NCBI GenBank assembly: GCA_947625885.1
Contig: CANQQA010000007.1
Span: forward strand, 1 to 64,000
Reading direction: 5' to 3'
DNA: 64,000 nucleotides
Source of the DNA: an uncultured Bacteroidales bacterium
GTDB taxonomy: Bacteria > Bacteroidota > Bacteroidia > Bacteroidales > UBA11471
This document shows, one piece after another, positions 40,163-48,494 of the stretch. Under the pieces are notes generated by a model. The model had not been told where the DNA came from and ran no database searches. It saw only the letters and a list, made by a program, of their open reading frames with translations. Made by a program: the position numbers and the translations under genes. Within the stretch, counting starts at the first letter, position 1. Each line of letters begins with the position of its first letter.

Positions 40163-41449
40163 ATGAAACTATTGAATCACAATTCATTGAGAATACTTAT
40201 CGCATCTGTGTTCTTTGTATTCCTGTCGGTTTTGGGGCAGAATTGTGCGACAAAAGAGAACAAACCGTATAGCGCCACTACACAGAAGTTGGTGGATATA
40301 GTGAAGCAAGACAGCCGCATCAAGTCCCTTCTATTGGAAGCTATCGAAAAAGGTCGAAAGATCAATCCTGACCCCTCTACCAATCCGGCGCAATCATTGG
40401 AGGCGTACTATGATTTCATTGACCGCTCTCAGACCGCCATGCCTTGGGATGTGATTTTCTGCCCCGGTCAGCCCAGCATTTTCGGACGTATGTATCAGGC
40501 TTTATGCTATTGCTATTTCATCAACTGCATGCCTCTGGAATCGTTGGAAAATGAAAGCCTTTTCACTAATTCGGTGCAATACGTAGAGCCATACCGCAGT
40601 TGGTTGGTAGATTATTGCAAATCATGGGGTAGTTTCCTCTCTTCACCCGCATCTTGGAATAAGGAGTACGAGGAACTGATGATGCAACAAGAAGAGCTTG
40701 GCATGACCAAGGGATGGTATGAAGATCCTTCGCACTGGCATTCGTTCAATGATTTTTTCAGCCGTCGCCTTGCATCTGCAGACCAGCGTCCCATAGCCTC
40801 TCCGGAAGACAATTCAATCGTGGCATCACCGACCGATTGCATTCCGCAGGGAGTTTGGGAGATTGATGATGATTCGTACATCATCACGAATGAGAAGATC
40901 GCGGTAAAATCACGTGTATTCAACTCCATACGCAACCTTATCGGTCCGAATAGTCCATATTGTGACGCTTTTGCCGGCGGCACTTTCTACCACGCTTTTC
41001 TCAATGCAAATGATTATCACCGTTATCATTTCCCGTTATCCGGAATAATCCGCGAGCTTCGTATTATTCCGGGAGATGATGCATTGGGCGGAAAGATTAC
41101 TTGGGAACCTAACTTGCAGCAATATATAGTTGATTGTTCCGTACCGGGTTGGCAAAGCATCGAAACGCGCGGGCTTGCTATCATTGAAACGGAGTCGCAT
41201 GGGCTGGTTGCTGTGATGCCTATCGGAATGTCACAGGTCGCTTCTGTTAATTTCTCGGAAGATTTGCACGTAGGCAAGCGAGTGGGAAAAGGCGATGAGT
41301 TGGGCTATTTTTTGTTTGGTGGCTCGGATTTCGTATTGGTGTTCCAAAAGGAAGCCAATTTCCATTTAACCTCTCCGCAAGATGAGGACGGTGCATGGCA
41401 GCACATTCTGATGGGCGAGAAGATAGGTGAACTGAAACAGGTTCGCTAA
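40163..41449 (+). CDS. exported phosphatidylserine decarboxylase-like protein (pyruvoyl-dependent decarboxylase family)
   Basis: N-terminal signal peptide; HSFNDFFSRRL; NDYHRYHFPLSG; C-terminal FGGSDFVLVF processing-site-like motif. Confidence 0.88.
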   Translation: MKLLNHNSLRILIASVFFVFLSVLGQNCATKENKPYSATTQKLVDIVKQDSRIKSLLLEAIEKGRKINPDPSTNPAQSLEAYYDFIDRSQTAMPWDVIFCPGQPSIFGRMYQALCYCYFINCMPLESLENESLFTNSVQYVEPYRSWLVDYCKSWGSFLSSPASWNKEYEELMMQQEELGMTKGWYEDPSHWHSFNDFFSRRLASADQRPIASPEDNSIVASPTDCIPQGVWEIDDDSYIITNEKIAVKSRVFNSIRNLIGPNSPYCDAFAGGTFYHAFLNANDYHRYHFPLSGIIRELRIIPGDDALGGKITWEPNLQQYIVDCSVPGWQSIETRGLAIIETESHGLVAVMPIGMSQVASVNFSEDLHVGKRVGKGDELGYFLFGGSDFVLVFQKEANFHLTSPQDEDGAWQHILMGEKIGELKQVR

Positions 41450-41467
41450 TCGCCCCAGAGTTATCAA

Positions 41468-41523
41468 GGGAGGGCGTCTGCACACTCTTCAAAACAAGTT
41501 TTACGGATAGGTCGTACCCTCCC
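41468..41523. repeat. nested inverted repeat after the PSD-like gene
   Basis: GGGAGGG (41468-41474)/CCCTCCC (41517-41523) enclosing AAAAC-aa-GTTTT (41491-41502). Confidence 0.55.
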
Positions 41524-41555
41524 AGAAAGCAAAGTACGGTTTCCCACGGCAAATC

Positions 41556-41590
41556 AAATCCCTGTCAATTTAATTGATTGACAGGGATTT
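41556..41590. terminator. perfect 14-bp hairpin, probable bidirectional terminator at the right edge of the AT-rich segment
   Basis: AAATCCCTGTCAAT-(7 nt)-ATTGACAGGGATTT. Confidence 0.7.
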
Positions 41591-41618
41591 AATATTTGAT
41601 ATTATGCTAAAAACAGCA

Positions 41619-41840
41619 CTAATACTCCTCCTCGTTGAAGAAGAAGTCTTCTTTGCTGGGGTAATCGGGCCAAATGTCTTCGATACATTCGTATATTTCG
41701 CCTTCGTCTTCCATTTCTTGCAGGTTTTCGATGATTTCGAGGGGTGCGCCCGAACGCATGGCGTAATCAATCAGCTCATCTTTGGTGGCGGGCCAAGGTG
41801 CGTCTTCGAGTTTCGATGCCAATTCCAAAGTCCAATACAT
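41619..41840 (-). CDS. DUF2795 domain-containing small protein
   Basis: MYWTLELASKLEDAPWPATKDELIDYAMRSGAPLEIIENLQEMEDEGEIYECIEDIWPDYPSKEDFFFNEEEY. Confidence 0.85.
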   Translation of the reverse strand: MYWTLELASKLEDAPWPATKDELIDYAMRSGAPLEIIENLQEMEDEGEIYECIEDIWPDYPSKEDFFFNEEEY

Positions 41841-41893
41841 AATGAATGATGTTTAACGGGTTTAATTTTTCCGCAAAAGTAGAATAAATATTT

Positions 41894-42463
41894 TCATTTG
41901 CAATCTTTATCCCAATAAATTTCTGCTTTTTTTTCAACGACGTTGCATTGACGGGAAAGAACGAACAGGTAATCCGACAACCGATTGATATACTGCAAGA
42001 TAAGTTTATCGACTGGCTGCCGGTCGCAAAGGGTGCAAATGTAGCGCTCGGCGCGACGGCAAACGGTACGGCACACATGGGCTTGTGCGGCTGCCCGACT
42101 GCCGCCCGGCAGCACAAAATTGCGCAGGGGCGGCAGTGCGGCATCGAGGGTGTCGATGCGCTGTTCTATTTGTTCAATGTTTTCGGGTCGGATATGGGCT
42201 GCGCTGCGCAGAGCGGTGTCGGCAGTATCGGTTGCCAGATAGGCTCCGACGGCGAAAAGGCGGTGTTGTATGAAGCGTATTTGCGCGGCATCGTCGTCCA
42301 TTCCGTCGGGCAGCATGGCGACGAGCAAACCGAGATGGGCGTTGAGTTCATCGACGGTGCCGTAGGCTTCGAGGCGTATGTCGTGTTTAGAAACGCGCTT
42401 GCCGCCGACGAGGGAGGTCTCGCCCGCGTCGCCTGTTCCGGTGTAAAGGATACTTTTTTTCAT
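41894..42463 (-). CDS. PduO-type cob(I)alamin adenosyltransferase
   Basis: MKKSILYTGTGDAGETSLVGGKRVSKHDIRLEAYGTVDELNAHLGLL ... ICTLCDRQPVDKLILQYINRLSDYLFVLSR. Confidence 0.93.
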   Translation of the reverse strand: MKKSILYTGTGDAGETSLVGGKRVSKHDIRLEAYGTVDELNAHLGLLVAMLPDGMDDDAAQIRFIQHRLFAVGAYLATDTADTALRSAAHIRPENIEQIEQRIDTLDAALPPLRNFVLPGGSRAAAQAHVCRTVCRRAERYICTLCDRQPVDKLILQYINRLSDYLFVLSRQCNVVEKKAEIYWDKDCK

Positions 42464-42476
42464 AACGTTTTTTGTT

Positions 42477-43178
42477 TCAGAATGCAACGATATAGTTCCG
42501 CTTGTCGAGTTTGGGGTTGCAAATGGCGATGCCGGTATTATAGAGGTCGAACGTCGTACGCACTTTTTCTTGCTCCGTGAAATGCTGCCATTCGCGCAGA
42601 ACACTCTTTTTCTGTCTGATACCGTCGATGACGACCAACCCGTTATCCGCGAGCAAGGCGCCGAGCCGGCGCAACAGTATTTCATATTGCCGTGTATCGG
42701 ACTGACGATGCAGATAGATGAAATCGGGGCGAATATCGTTCGACGACAAAAATTCGATACCGTCGGCGAGGGAACAATCGACGAACGTTACATTTCCGGG
42801 CAGGTGCATACAAAGCTGCTCGGCAGAAGCCCGACGTATGTCGTCGGGTTCGATGCAATACACGTGCGCCTGCGGATAGCCTTGTTGGAGATATAGGGTG
42901 GAGTCGCCGCCTCCGCTACCGAGTTCGACAATGATCTGGGGCTTGAAACGATTGACCAGACGGAAAAGAAGCCGGTATTTGCGGCGGTTGCTTTTGACCT
43001 TGTCGTGCAAGGTATGGTGCAACCCTTCGATAGACTGGTAGGCGTAATAGCCCGATTTTTCTTCGATGACTTTGGTGATAAGATTGTAGGCGAAAGGAGA
43101 ATGCACGCCATACCCTTTCCGGTGGCGTATCTTGCGTATTTTCCGCAAGCAATATTGTTTGACTGCAAATCGGCGCAT
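42477..43178 (-). CDS. class I SAM-dependent methyltransferase
   Basis: RHRKGYGVHSPFAYNLITKVIEE ... IVELGSGGGDSTLYL. Confidence 0.85.
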   Translation of the reverse strand: MRRFAVKQYCLRKIRKIRHRKGYGVHSPFAYNLITKVIEEKSGYYAYQSIEGLHHTLHDKVKSNRRKYRLLFRLVNRFKPQIIVELGSGGGDSTLYLQQGYPQAHVYCIEPDDIRRASAEQLCMHLPGNVTFVDCSLADGIEFLSSNDIRPDFIYLHRQSDTRQYEILLRRLGALLADNGLVVIDGIRQKKSVLREWQHFTEQEKVRTTFDLYNTGIAICNPKLDKRNYIVAF

Positions 43179-43241
43179 ATTCCTACAACGATATGCAAAT
43201 ATAGTTTTTCTGCCGTTTTTTTCGATGAAACGGCGCTTTTT

Positions 43242-43733
43242 TTATTTCATGCGGGCTGCAAATGCCGCCATTTTGATGGCGGTAACAGCCGCCTCATCGC
43301 CTTTGTTTCCGTACTTGCCTCCGGCGCGGTCTATGGCTTGCTGTTTGTCGTTGGTGGTGAGTACGCCGAAGATTACGGGAACATCGAGCGTCGCGTTGAG
43401 GCGGGTAATGCCTTCCGTAACGCCTTCGCACACGTAATTGAAATGCGGCGTGTCGCCCTGTATCACACAACCGAGTACGATGACGGCGTCGGGGCGGTAG
43501 TGCATCGCCATGCGCTGCGCGCCGAATGTCAATTCAAACGTTCCGGGCACGTGTTCGATAAAAATGTTGTCGTCTTTCACGCCGTGCCGTTCGAGCGTAT
43601 TGCGGGCGCCTTCGAGCAGTTTCCCCGTAATGTCGGCGTTCCATTCGGCGCAGACGATTGCAATGCGCAAAAGGGGCGAATGGGGTACGCTGTCGCCGTC
43701 GCAAGAAGATAGATTCTGATATGCTGTTGCCAT
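43242..43733 (-). CDS. ribH: 6,7-dimethyl-8-ribityllumazine synthase
   Basis: [30 protein letters not shown] ... [26 protein letters not shown]. Confidence 0.95.
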   Translation of the reverse strand: MATAYQNLSSCDGDSVPHSPLLRIAIVCAEWNADITGKLLEGARNTLERHGVKDDNIFIEHVPGTFELTFGAQRMAMHYRPDAVIVLGCVIQGDTPHFNYVCEGVTEGITRLNATLDVPVIFGVLTTNDKQQAIDRAGGKYGNKGDEAAVTAIKMAAFAARMK

Positions 43734-43750
43734 ATATTATATAGTAAAAA

Positions 43751-43772
43751 GGGTATCTCGCGGGAGATACCC
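43751..43772 (-). terminator. intrinsic terminator between the TPR protein gene and ribH
   Basis: GGGTATCTC-gcgg-GAGATACCC with A/T flanks. Confidence 0.7.
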
Positions 43773-43800
43773 TCTCTTTTATCACGATTGATTTTTCTGC

Positions 43801-44484
43801 TTAGATTTTAGCCTGTGCGCGTTCGATGTATTTGTCGATGTCGCGAGCAACCGCCGAAGTGGCATAGTCGTCTTTTATCTGACGATAGAGCGACAGCGCC
43901 TTGTTGTAGTCGCCCTGAGCTTCGGCTACGGTAGCAGCCTTTTGCAGGTAGTAGGGCGAAAGCAGTATGTTATCGGCTTTCTTGGCGGCTTTCTCGAACG
44001 TGGCTATCGCATCGTCGGTGCGGTCCATGTTGGCGTAGCAGTTGCCCATCATGCCCAATACGTTGGGCGAAACGAACTTGTCGTCGGCTTTGAACGACCG
44101 GAAGTAGTCCAACGCTGAGGCATAATTTCCGAGATTGTATTCGCAAATGCCGGCATAAGCGGCAGCCAGATTGGCGGCGTCGGTGTGCGAATAATCCTCG
44201 ACGATAGCCTTGAATCCGATGTAGTCGGCGCCATTGCCGTTAAGAGCCAAGTTGAAAGAGTCCGTATCGAGATAAAACTCGCCTTTGAACATTTCGGCGT
44301 AAGCCGCTTTTTCACGCGGTTCAAAATAGAAATAGCGCACCCCTATCCATGCGGCAGCGCAGAGAATAATGATACAAAGTATCAGCGAGATGCGTTTTTG
44401 ATTGTTCTCGATAAACTGTTCCGACGAAGAAAGCACTTCGTTCACTTTATCGAGTTCGTCCTGAGTGTTTTGTTTATTTGCCAT
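43801..44484 (-). CDS. membrane-anchored tetratricopeptide repeat protein
   Basis: N-terminal TM ISLILCIIILCAAAWIGVRYF; TPR-like repeats (AAAYAGICEYNLGNYASALDYFRSF). Confidence 0.88.
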   Translation of the reverse strand: MANKQNTQDELDKVNEVLSSSEQFIENNQKRISLILCIIILCAAAWIGVRYFYFEPREKAAYAEMFKGEFYLDTDSFNLALNGNGADYIGFKAIVEDYSHTDAANLAAAYAGICEYNLGNYASALDYFRSFKADDKFVSPNVLGMMGNCYANMDRTDDAIATFEKAAKKADNILLSPYYLQKAATVAEAQGDYNKALSLYRQIKDDYATSAVARDIDKYIERAQAKI

Positions 44485-44524
44485 ATCTTGTGTTGTTTTT
44501 TATTAACGAAACGTTTTTGCGACG

Positions 44525-44532
44525 CAAAAGTA
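44525..44532 (-). promoter_or_regulatory. -7 box for the TPR protein gene
   Basis: CAAAAGTA, the reverse complement of TACTTTTG. Confidence 0.45.
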
Positions 44533-44649
44533 CGCTTTTATATTTATAAATGAAAAAATCGGTCTGTTTTTTTGAAGGTTGTCCCGTTAAAAATGAGGTT
44601 TTTTCCTTTTTTTCTTTCCGTCGGACGCGGTAAACCGAAAAAGTTTGTG

Positions 44650-44657
44650 TAGGTTTG
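44650..44657 (+). promoter_or_regulatory. -7 box TAGGTTTG for recF
   Basis: TAnnTTTG match 19 nt upstream of the ATG. Confidence 0.45.
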
Positions 44658-44675
44658 CAATATAAAACAACGAGC

Positions 44676-45776
44676 ATGATACTTTCCCGATTATCAATCG
44701 TCAATTTCAAAAACATCGCGCAAGCCGATTTGACTTTTTCCGCCGGACTCAATTGTTTCTTAGGCAATAACGGCATGGGAAAAACCAATCTGCTCGACGC
44801 ACTCTATTATCTGTCGTTCTGCAAAAGTTCGACGAATGTCATCGACTCGCAGAACATACGGCACGGGGAAGAATTTTTCATGCTGCAAGGCAACTACGAC
44901 TACGGCGACGGTCGGGAAGAAGAGATATATTGCGGACTGAAACACCGGCAGAAAAAAATTTTCCGGCGAAACAAAAAGGAGTACGACCGACTGTCCGACC
45001 ATATCGGGCTGATTCCGCTAGTGATGATTTCGCCTGCCGATGCCGTGCTCATACAGGGCGGCAGCGACGAACGCCGCCGCTTTCTCGACATGGTCGTTTC
45101 GCAATTCGACAAGAGCTATTTAGACCGGTTGATACGCTACAACCGCGCTTTGATGCAGCGCAACACGCTGCTGAAAGAGGAGGTTTTCGATGCGTCGATG
45201 TATGAAATTTGGGAGGAGCAAATGGCGCAGGCGGCTGTCGGCATATACGAAGCCCGCTGCCGTTTTTTGGAAAAATTCATACCGGTTTTTCAAGAGTTCT
45301 ATTCCGTCATATCGGGCGGCGACGAAACGGTAGGACTTTCGTATACCTCGCATTTGAGTCGGGGCGACCTGCGCCCGCTGTTGGAAGAGGTACGCTCGCG
45401 CGACCTGATTTTGGGCTACACATCGCGAGGCATTCACAAAGACGAACTGGAAATGACGCTTGGAGAATATCCGATGAAACGCATCGGCTCGCAAGGGCAG
45501 AACAAGACGTTCTTGGTCGCCCTGAAACTCGCGCAATTCGATTACCTGAAACAGAACGGGCACACGGCTCCGCTGCTGCTGCTCGACGACGTTTTCGACA
45601 AACTCGACGCCATGCGCATGGGGAGAATCATCTCCTTAGTTTCGCAAGAGCGTTTCGGACAAATATTCGTTACGGACACCAACCGCGAATATCTCGACGC
45701 CATCGTGCGCCGTGCAGCCGGCGATTATCGCCTTTTCGGCGTGGAAAAGGGTTGTTTCACTGTCATTTCGGAATAG
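44676..45776 (+). CDS. recF: DNA replication/repair protein RecF
   Basis: MILSRLSIVNFKNIAQADLTFSAGLNCFLGNNGMGKTNLLDALYYLSF ... LLLLDDVFDKLD. Confidence 0.95.
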   Translation: MILSRLSIVNFKNIAQADLTFSAGLNCFLGNNGMGKTNLLDALYYLSFCKSSTNVIDSQNIRHGEEFFMLQGNYDYGDGREEEIYCGLKHRQKKIFRRNKKEYDRLSDHIGLIPLVMISPADAVLIQGGSDERRRFLDMVVSQFDKSYLDRLIRYNRALMQRNTLLKEEVFDASMYEIWEEQMAQAAVGIYEARCRFLEKFIPVFQEFYSVISGGDETVGLSYTSHLSRGDLRPLLEEVRSRDLILGYTSRGIHKDELEMTLGEYPMKRIGSQGQNKTFLVALKLAQFDYLKQNGHTAPLLLLDDVFDKLDAMRMGRIISLVSQERFGQIFVTDTNREYLDAIVRRAAGDYRLFGVEKGCFTVISE

Positions 45777-45777
45777 T

Positions 45778-46068
45778 ATGCAGCGAAAAGAGGCACAACG
45801 GTTAAGTGATTTGCTTCCGAAGGTTCTATCCGAACAAAACCTGACACAGAAGCTCGACGAAACGCAGATCGGCGTCTTGTGGCGAAATCTGTTCGGCGAA
45901 ACGGTTGCCGGCTACACCACCCGCGCACAAATGCGCAACGGCAAATTATACGTGTCGCTTTCGTCGGCAATACTGCGCAACGAATTGATGTGCAACAAAA
46001 TATCCTTGATAGAGCGATTGAATGAAGAGCTCGGGAAACCGTTGGTAAAAGATATTATTTTCAGATGA
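45778..46068 (+). CDS. DUF721/DciA-like protein
   Basis: 96-aa ORF MQRKEAQRLSDLLPKVLSEQNLTQKLDETQIGVLWRNLFGETVAGYTTRAQMRNGKLYVSLSSAILRNELMCNKISLI. Confidence 0.87.
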   Translation: MQRKEAQRLSDLLPKVLSEQNLTQKLDETQIGVLWRNLFGETVAGYTTRAQMRNGKLYVSLSSAILRNELMCNKISLIERLNEELGKPLVKDIIFR

Positions 46069-46508
46069 ATACGACAGACGAAAACGTATTCCGGCATACG
46101 CTGCCGGTGCAATTGCGATTCAACGACATAGACGGATTGGGACACCTCAACAATTCGGTTTATTTCTCTTTTTACGACTTGGGGAAACTGCATTATTTCG
46201 AGAGCATACGTCCGGATATGCGGGAGATAAAGGAGATAGACCTCGTCGTGGCGAACGTAAACGCCAACTTCCTCGCCCCGATTTTCTTGTACGACGAAGT
46301 CGTCGTACAGACCCGAACCGCAGCAATAGGAAACAAAAGCATCAAACTGTTTCAGCAAATCATGACGAATCGGCGTATCGTAAATGCGACGTGCGAAACG
46401 GTATTGGTGGGATTCGACTTCAAGACGGGAACGACGAAACCGATTTCAGCAGAATGGCGGCAGGCTATCGAGGCATACGAATCCCGCACATTCGAAAAAG
46501 AAAAATAA
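46065..46508 (+). CDS. acyl-CoA thioesterase (hotdog fold)
   Basis: LPVQLRFNDIDGLGHLNNSVYFSFYDLGKLHYFE. Confidence 0.9.
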   Translation: MNTTDENVFRHTLPVQLRFNDIDGLGHLNNSVYFSFYDLGKLHYFESIRPDMREIKEIDLVVANVNANFLAPIFLYDEVVVQTRTAAIGNKSIKLFQQIMTNRRIVNATCETVLVGFDFKTGTTKPISAEWRQAIEAYESRTFEKEK

Positions 46509-46511
46509 TCG

Positions 46512-47453
46512 TCAGATTTTTGAATCGCGCTCGTAAGTGTCGATGTGCCGCTTTTTCTTTTCGTCGAGAATTTCATCAATGGCAATAAGTATGCCCGACT
46601 CTTCGACGTTTCCGAATTCATCGTTGATTGCCGTACCGAATATGCGCATCGTAGGCGAGAGATTCATATAGCTGTTCACCAGCGGGGGAATATTGACACC
46701 CAACGCCCGCACCTCCTGATTGAGAATCTTGTAATCTTCTTTGAACGAATTATTTTCAGGGAAAAGTTTATTCAACGACTCGTAATCGCTGTGCGTATCG
46801 AGAGGGGTGCGCGGCCATACCAGATTGTCGGTATCGCGAAAATGTTTGTTCAAAAAGAAAAGAATCATATTGCGACCCACTTCGGAAAAAGTGGGATACA
46901 TGGTAAATTTCCCGAAGAAATATTTGATTTGCGGATAATTCACCGTAAGCGCCCCCAATCCGTCCCACAAGTTGTCGAGTGCAAAAAGGGCTTTGGCACC
47001 GGCATGAGACGACTGGTATTCGGGAACGACAAACGAACGACCCAGCTCAATGGTATATGGCATATACTCGGCGACGAATTTCGGAGAAAAATCGAACATA
47101 TGCGATGTGGCGATAATGGGACGCCCCGCATCGTCATACCGCATATTCTCGCCCAAAATGAAACGATACCCACCGATTATTTCCTGTGCATCGGGATTCC
47201 AGACAAGAAGCTGCTGACACGGATTTTCCATCGTGTCATACATATCTATATCGACGTCTTTTCCCGTACCGCCGCCTGCCAAACGAAATGAAATTTCACG
47301 CAGGCGTCCGATTTCGCGCATGGTATAAGGAGCATTCGCATAATCGACTATATAAATCTGATTTCCTCCCTTGTTCGTATTCCGCAAAAAGCGCTCCGGT
47401 GTAAGTTCGGCGATTATTTTCTCTGTTTCAACGGGGTCGATGATTTTTTTCAT
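46512..47453 (-). CDS. glsB: GNAT-type/OlsB-like N-acyltransferase (glycine lipid synthesis GlsB-like)
   Basis: Hemolysin/OlsB-like acyltransferase ORF overlapping a lysophospholipid-type acyltransferase gene. Confidence 0.75.
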   Translation of the reverse strand: MKKIIDPVETEKIIAELTPERFLRNTNKGGNQIYIVDYANAPYTMREIGRLREISFRLAGGGTGKDVDIDMYDTMENPCQQLLVWNPDAQEIIGGYRFILGENMRYDDAGRPIIATSHMFDFSPKFVAEYMPYTIELGRSFVVPEYQSSHAGAKALFALDNLWDGLGALTVNYPQIKYFFGKFTMYPTFSEVGRNMILFFLNKHFRDTDNLVWPRTPLDTHSDYESLNKLFPENNSFKEDYKILNQEVRALGVNIPPLVNSYMNLSPTMRIFGTAINDEFGNVEESGILIAIDEILDEKKKRHIDTYERDSKI

Positions 47454-48304
47454 ATCCGCGTAGGTTTGTTTAGACTATCTCTGATACCGTAAACCTGATC
47501 CTTGACATATTGCGCCCACTCTTTCCGGCTCCTGCTCTTGTCGAAAGTCTGCCACGGAATCCGTTTTCCGAAATGTATGGTAAACGTTTTGTTTTCGCTT
47601 TTGAACATTTCATCGGGCAGGTAAATGAGTTCGATGTTGAATTTCAATCCCAGCCGCTTGCGCCACTGCGCAAAACGGTAAAAAAAGCGGGAATTGTATC
47701 CTTCAAACCAGACCGGAATGACATCTCGCCGATGCCGGACACTTTTCGTAATGAACGCTTTATTCCATTCCAAATCCTTGATTTCCCTGCCTTGCCGACG
47801 GGAAACGAGACCGGCAGGAAACACCGCCATTTGTCCGTCGCCGTCGTAGGCTTGCGTCAAAGCATCGGCATTGTCCTTATCCTGTTTGCCATAACTGTTG
47901 ATAGGGAGGAAATTTTCCGTCAATGGCGTCATTGCCATAAGCAAATCATTGACAAGAATCTTGAAATCACGGTTGTATTTTTTACCCAAAACCGAAATGA
48001 GAGCCACCCCGTCGAGTCCGCCGAGCGGGTGATTCGAGGCGAAAATGAATCGCCCCGTCTTCGGAATATTTTCCTCTCCGTCGCATTGTACGCCGATATG
48101 GAGATACTCCAACAAGGAATCGGCAAAATCGACCCCTTTTTCGCGATGAATCTCCAAAAAGCGATTTATCCGGTCTTGTTGAATGATGTGTTTGAGATAA
48201 TTGTAGAAAAATTTCGGTATGCGTTTTCCCCACTTTGCCGATTTTCCTTTCACAACCGCCTCTACATCAATGCGCAAAGAGTTATCGTCTCCCATTGTTT
48301 CCAT
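47450..48304 (-). CDS. glsA: PlsC-type acyltransferase (glycine lipid synthesis GlsA-like)
   Basis: GRFIFASNHPLGGLDGVALISVLGKKY (NHxxxxD); start uncertain (48304 or 48295), judged from promoter box at 48317-48324. Confidence 0.75.
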   Translation of the reverse strand: METMGDDNSLRIDVEAVVKGKSAKWGKRIPKFFYNYLKHIIQQDRINRFLEIHREKGVDFADSLLEYLHIGVQCDGEENIPKTGRFIFASNHPLGGLDGVALISVLGKKYNRDFKILVNDLLMAMTPLTENFLPINSYGKQDKDNADALTQAYDGDGQMAVFPAGLVSRRQGREIKDLEWNKAFITKSVRHRRDVIPVWFEGYNSRFFYRFAQWRKRLGLKFNIELIYLPDEMFKSENKTFTIHFGKRIPWQTFDKSRSRKEWAQYVKDQVYGIRDSLNKPTRI

Positions 48305-48316
48305 GTAAAAAACGGA

Positions 48317-48324
48317 CAAAGATA
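48317..48324 (-). promoter_or_regulatory. -7 box for glsA-glsB
   Basis: CAAAGATA, the reverse complement of TATCTTTG. Confidence 0.5.
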
Positions 48325-48494
48325 GTGAATCTTTGCGGAATAGCGCTTTTTATTTAGGAAAAATGACTTTTCTATTCTTTCCAAGAGCATTTTCAGAAAG
48401 GTGAAAGGAGCGATTCATTATAAATTGTTAAAAAATGCAAGGATTATTCTATTGTCCATGTTTTATTACTACCTTTACCACATGAAGTACCCGC

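Noticed and set aside
41247-41552. Minus-strand ORF (101 aa) at the island end
   Set aside because: Overlaps the 3' end of the PSD-like gene in antisense and the inverted repeat region; no coding signature.
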